A DNA stretch of 7,352 nt from an uncultured Oscillospiraceae bacterium. GTDB taxonomy: Bacteria; Bacillota; Clostridia; Oscillospirales; Oscillospiraceae. The notes beneath the pieces are model-generated. The model saw nothing but the letters and a program-made list of their open reading frames with translations. It was not told the origin of the DNA and ran no database searches. Shown here one piece after another: positions 6,517-7,352 of this stretch. Position numbers and translations under genes: made by a program. The first letter of the stretch is position 1, and the number at the start of each line of letters is the position of its first letter. The stretch covers positions 1-7,352 of the forward strand of contig CAJUPG010000086.1 of assembly GCA_910588455.1 (NCBI GenBank). The letters run 5' to 3'.

Positions 6517-6520
6517 CGGT

Positions 6521-6569
6521 AAATTTGATAAAAATTTTCCTTGACGCAGAGGGAGCGGCCTGTTATAAT
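6521..6569 (+). promoter_or_regulatory. Near-consensus housekeeping promoter of the L7Ae gene
   Basis: TTGACG (6541-6546) and TATAAT (6564-6569) are separated by exactly 17 nt. An AT-rich stretch just upstream (6521-6540) could serve as an UP element. Transcription would begin near 6576, leaving a leader of about 70 nt. This suggests strong, constitutive expression independent of the tail operon. Confidence 0.88.
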
Positions 6570-6582
6570 CTGAACTTGCGGT

Positions 6583-6642
6583 GGTAGGGGCATTGCGCCC
6601 TTTTACCCGATGAAAACCCACGGTTTTGTGGGAGAGGAGGGC
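6583..6642 (+). promoter_or_regulatory. L7Ae leader with competing hairpins over the ribosome binding site
   Basis: GCCCTTTTACC (6597-6607) can pair in two ways. Upstream, GGTA (6583-6586) pairs with TACC (6604-6607) and GGGC (6588-6591) with GCCC (6597-6600). Downstream, GCCCTTTT (6597-6604) pairs with AGGAGGGC (6635-6642), which is the ribosome binding site, enclosing a small AAAACC/GGTTTT hairpin (6613-6618 with 6622-6627). The two are mutually exclusive, as in translational on/off leaders. Pairing is seen by eye; regulation is inferred. Confidence 0.45.
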
Positions 6643-6648
6643 ACCGGA

Positions 6649-6888
6649 ATGCTGGAAGATTTGAGCCGTTGCGAAAAAGTTGTGGGGGCCAAGCAGGTCA
6701 AGCGGGCGCTGAACAGCGGTCGGGCCAAGCGGGTCTTTATGGCCCTGGACGCCGACCCCCGTCTGCTTCAGCCTTTGGTGCAGCAGGCGGTGCGCCAGCA
6801 GGTCCCCTTGGAGCAGGCAAGCTCCATGCGGGCGCTGGGCGAGGCCTGCGGCATCGCCGTGGGGGCCGCTATCGCGGCTCTGGTGTAA
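6649..6888 (+). CDS. L7Ae-family RNA-binding ribosomal protein (YbxF-like)
   Basis: Small RNA-binding protein of the L7Ae/L30e/S12e/Gadd45 superfamily; B. subtilis YbxF (82 residues, binds kink-turn RNA) is the equivalent in the same place before rpsL. The product has 79 residues. Recognisable parts are V-V-G-A-K-Q-V-K-R-A-L-N-S-G-R-A-K (12-28), which holds the G-x-x-Q/K-x-x-K/R-A-L RNA-binding helix, the strand V-F-M-A-L-D-A-D (29-36), and the C-terminal M-R-A-L-G-E-A-C-G-I-A-V-G-A-A-I-A-A-L-V. The start is ATG at 6649, eight nt after AGGAGG (6635-6640). An in-frame ATG at 6610 has no ribosome binding site and lies in the structured leader, so it is not used. The gene has its own promoter and terminator-isolated start. 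Confidence 0.88.
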   Translation: MLEDLSRCEKVVGAKQVKRALNSGRAKRVFMALDADPRLLQPLVQQAVRQQVPLEQASSMRALGEACGIAVGAAIAALV

Positions 6889-6908
6889 AAAATCCCCGTT
6901 TTTTTGGT

Positions 6909-6941
6909 TTTGACAGAATAAACCTGGTTTTTTCTGTTAAA
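6909..6941. repeat. Imperfect dyad upstream of rpsL
   Basis: Arm ACAGAATAAACC (6913-6924) matches the reverse complement of GGTTTTTTCTGT (6926-6937) at 11 of 12 positions around a central T at 6925. Outward, a G/T pair (6912/6938, wobble in RNA) is followed by further A-T pairs. It fills the space between TTGACA (6910-6915) and TAAAAT (6938-6943). It could be an operator, or a weak terminator after the L7Ae gene. Confidence 0.6.
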
Positions 6942-6943
6942 AT
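6910..6943 (+). promoter_or_regulatory. Possible rpsL promoter with extended -10
   Basis: TGTTAAAAT (6935-6943) matches an extended -10 (TGn plus TAAAAT). A perfect -35 hexamer TTGACA lies at 6910-6915, but the spacer is 22 nt, longer than the usual 16-18, and no good -35 exists at normal spacing. Either the extended -10 works alone, or a regulator binds the dyad in the spacer. Confidence 0.45.
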
Positions 6944-6951
6944 AAATATCG

Positions 6952-6967
6952 TCCCGCCTGCGCGGGA
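6952..6967 (+). promoter_or_regulatory. GC-rich hairpin in the rpsL leader
   Basis: TCCCGC (6952-6957) pairs with GCGGGA (6962-6967) around the loop CTGC. There is no T run after it, so it is not a terminator. It ends 13 nt before the AAGGAGG ribosome binding site (6981-6987) and might protect the mRNA end or act in control of ribosomal protein synthesis. Confidence 0.45.
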
Positions 6968-6993
6968 GCGAACATTGAGAAAGGAGGAAACCC

Positions 6994-7352
6994 ATGCCTA
7001 CATTTAATCAGCTGGTCCGGAAAGGCCGCGAGAAGGTGACCGACAAGTCCACCTCCCCCGCCCTGCAGCATGGTCTGAACACCCTGAAAAGCCGCGAGAC
7101 CGATCTGCCGTCCCCTCAGAAGAGAGGTGTGTGCACCGCCGTTCGTACTTCCACCCCCAAGAAGCCGAACTCCGCGCTGCGTAAGATCGCCCGTGTGAAG
7201 CTGACCAACGGCTACGAGGTCACCGCCTACATCCCCGGCGTTGGCCACAACCTGCAGGAGCACTCCGTGGTTATGATCCGCGGCGGCCGTGTCAAGGACC
7301 TGCCCGGCGTGCGTTACCACATCATCCGCGGCACTCTGGACACCCAGGGCGT
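6994..7352 (+). CDS. rpsL: 30S ribosomal protein S12 (3' end outside window)
   Basis: Protein uS12 of the decoding centre of the small subunit. The first 119 residues are visible and are unmistakable: N-Q-L-V-R-K-G-R, P-Q-K-R-G-V-C-T, T-P-K-K-P-N-S-A-L-R-K, G-H-N-L-Q-E-H-S-V, and G-R-V-K-D-L-P-G-V-R-Y-H. An extra segment near residues 27-40 marks the long Firmicutes form. Lys56 and Lys101, matching E. coli Lys43 and Lys88, are both present, so the classical streptomycin-resistance changes are absent. Asp102 matches the residue methylthiolated by RimO in E. coli. ATG at 6994 follows AAGGAGG by six nt. Codon use (CGT, CGC, GGC, almost no GGG) differs from the tail genes and fits very high expression. 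rpsG, fusA and tuf would be expected downstream. Confidence 0.98.
   Translation, partial: MPTFNQLVRKGREKVTDKSTSPALQHGLNTLKSRETDLPSPQKRGVCTAVRTSTPKKPNSALRKIARVKLTNGYEVTAYIPGVGHNLQEHSVVMIRGGRVKDLPGVRYHIIRGTLDTQG

Noticed and set aside
6608..6642. Full kink-turn in the L7Ae leader
   Set aside because: A box C-like CGATGA is present, but the opposite strand lacks a GA pair placed next to both stems, so a canonical kink-turn cannot be drawn.
6610..6648. Upstream in-frame ATG extending the L7Ae protein by 13 residues
   Set aside because: No ribosome binding site before it, it sits in the paired leader, and the extension is not part of the family; ATG 6649 has AGGAGG at good spacing.
1..7352. CRISPR arrays, tRNA genes or insertion sequences
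   Set aside because: No spaced direct repeats, cloverleaf pattern, transposase or terminal inverted repeats were seen.

Overview
The window looks chromosomal and comes from a high-GC member of the Clostridia. An Oscillospiraceae-type gut anaerobe (Flavonifractor/Lawsonibacter-like) is the best guess. This rests on the long Firmicutes form of ribosomal protein S12, an L7Ae-like gene just before rpsL as in the Firmicutes rpoBC-L7Ae-rpsL-rpsG-fusA order, and strong GGAGG ribosome binding sites with some GTG and TTG starts. The assignment is inference.

Positions 1-6466 hold the 3' part of a contractile phage-tail gene cluster, all on the plus strand and very tightly packed. The order matches the tail module of PBSX/Mu-like myophages: sheath (5' end cut by the window), tube, tail assembly chaperone, an unrecognised 201-aa protein, a LysM baseplate protein (XkdP-like), a gpD/gp44-like hub (XkdQ-like), a gpV/gp45-like spike, a gp25-like wedge, a Baseplate_J wedge (XkdT-like) and a gpI/DUF2313-like protein (XkdU-like). 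Several junctions are translationally coupled through overlapping stop and start codons (TTGA at 3109, ATGA at 4839 and 5888). There is no tape measure gene in its usual place, no tail fibre after the gpI-like gene, and no lysis, capsid or integrase gene in view. The cluster could be a domesticated tail-like particle, an injection system or a prophage remnant.

A rho-independent terminator (6475-6516) closes the tail operon. A near-consensus housekeeping promoter follows at once (TTGACG, 17 nt, TATAAT; 6541-6569) and drives an L7Ae-family gene (6649-6888). Its leader can form mutually exclusive hairpins, one of which hides the ribosome binding site. A 33-bp imperfect dyad centred at 6925 and a small GC hairpin precede rpsL, which is cut by the window end.

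The points most worth following are the missing tape measure with an unknown Trp-rich protein in its place, an A10 run followed by a stem-loop inside the chaperone gene (possible frameshifting or slippage), a four-cysteine putative zinc site in the same protein, the position of the cluster beside the str ribosomal operon, and the leader structures of L7Ae and rpsL.
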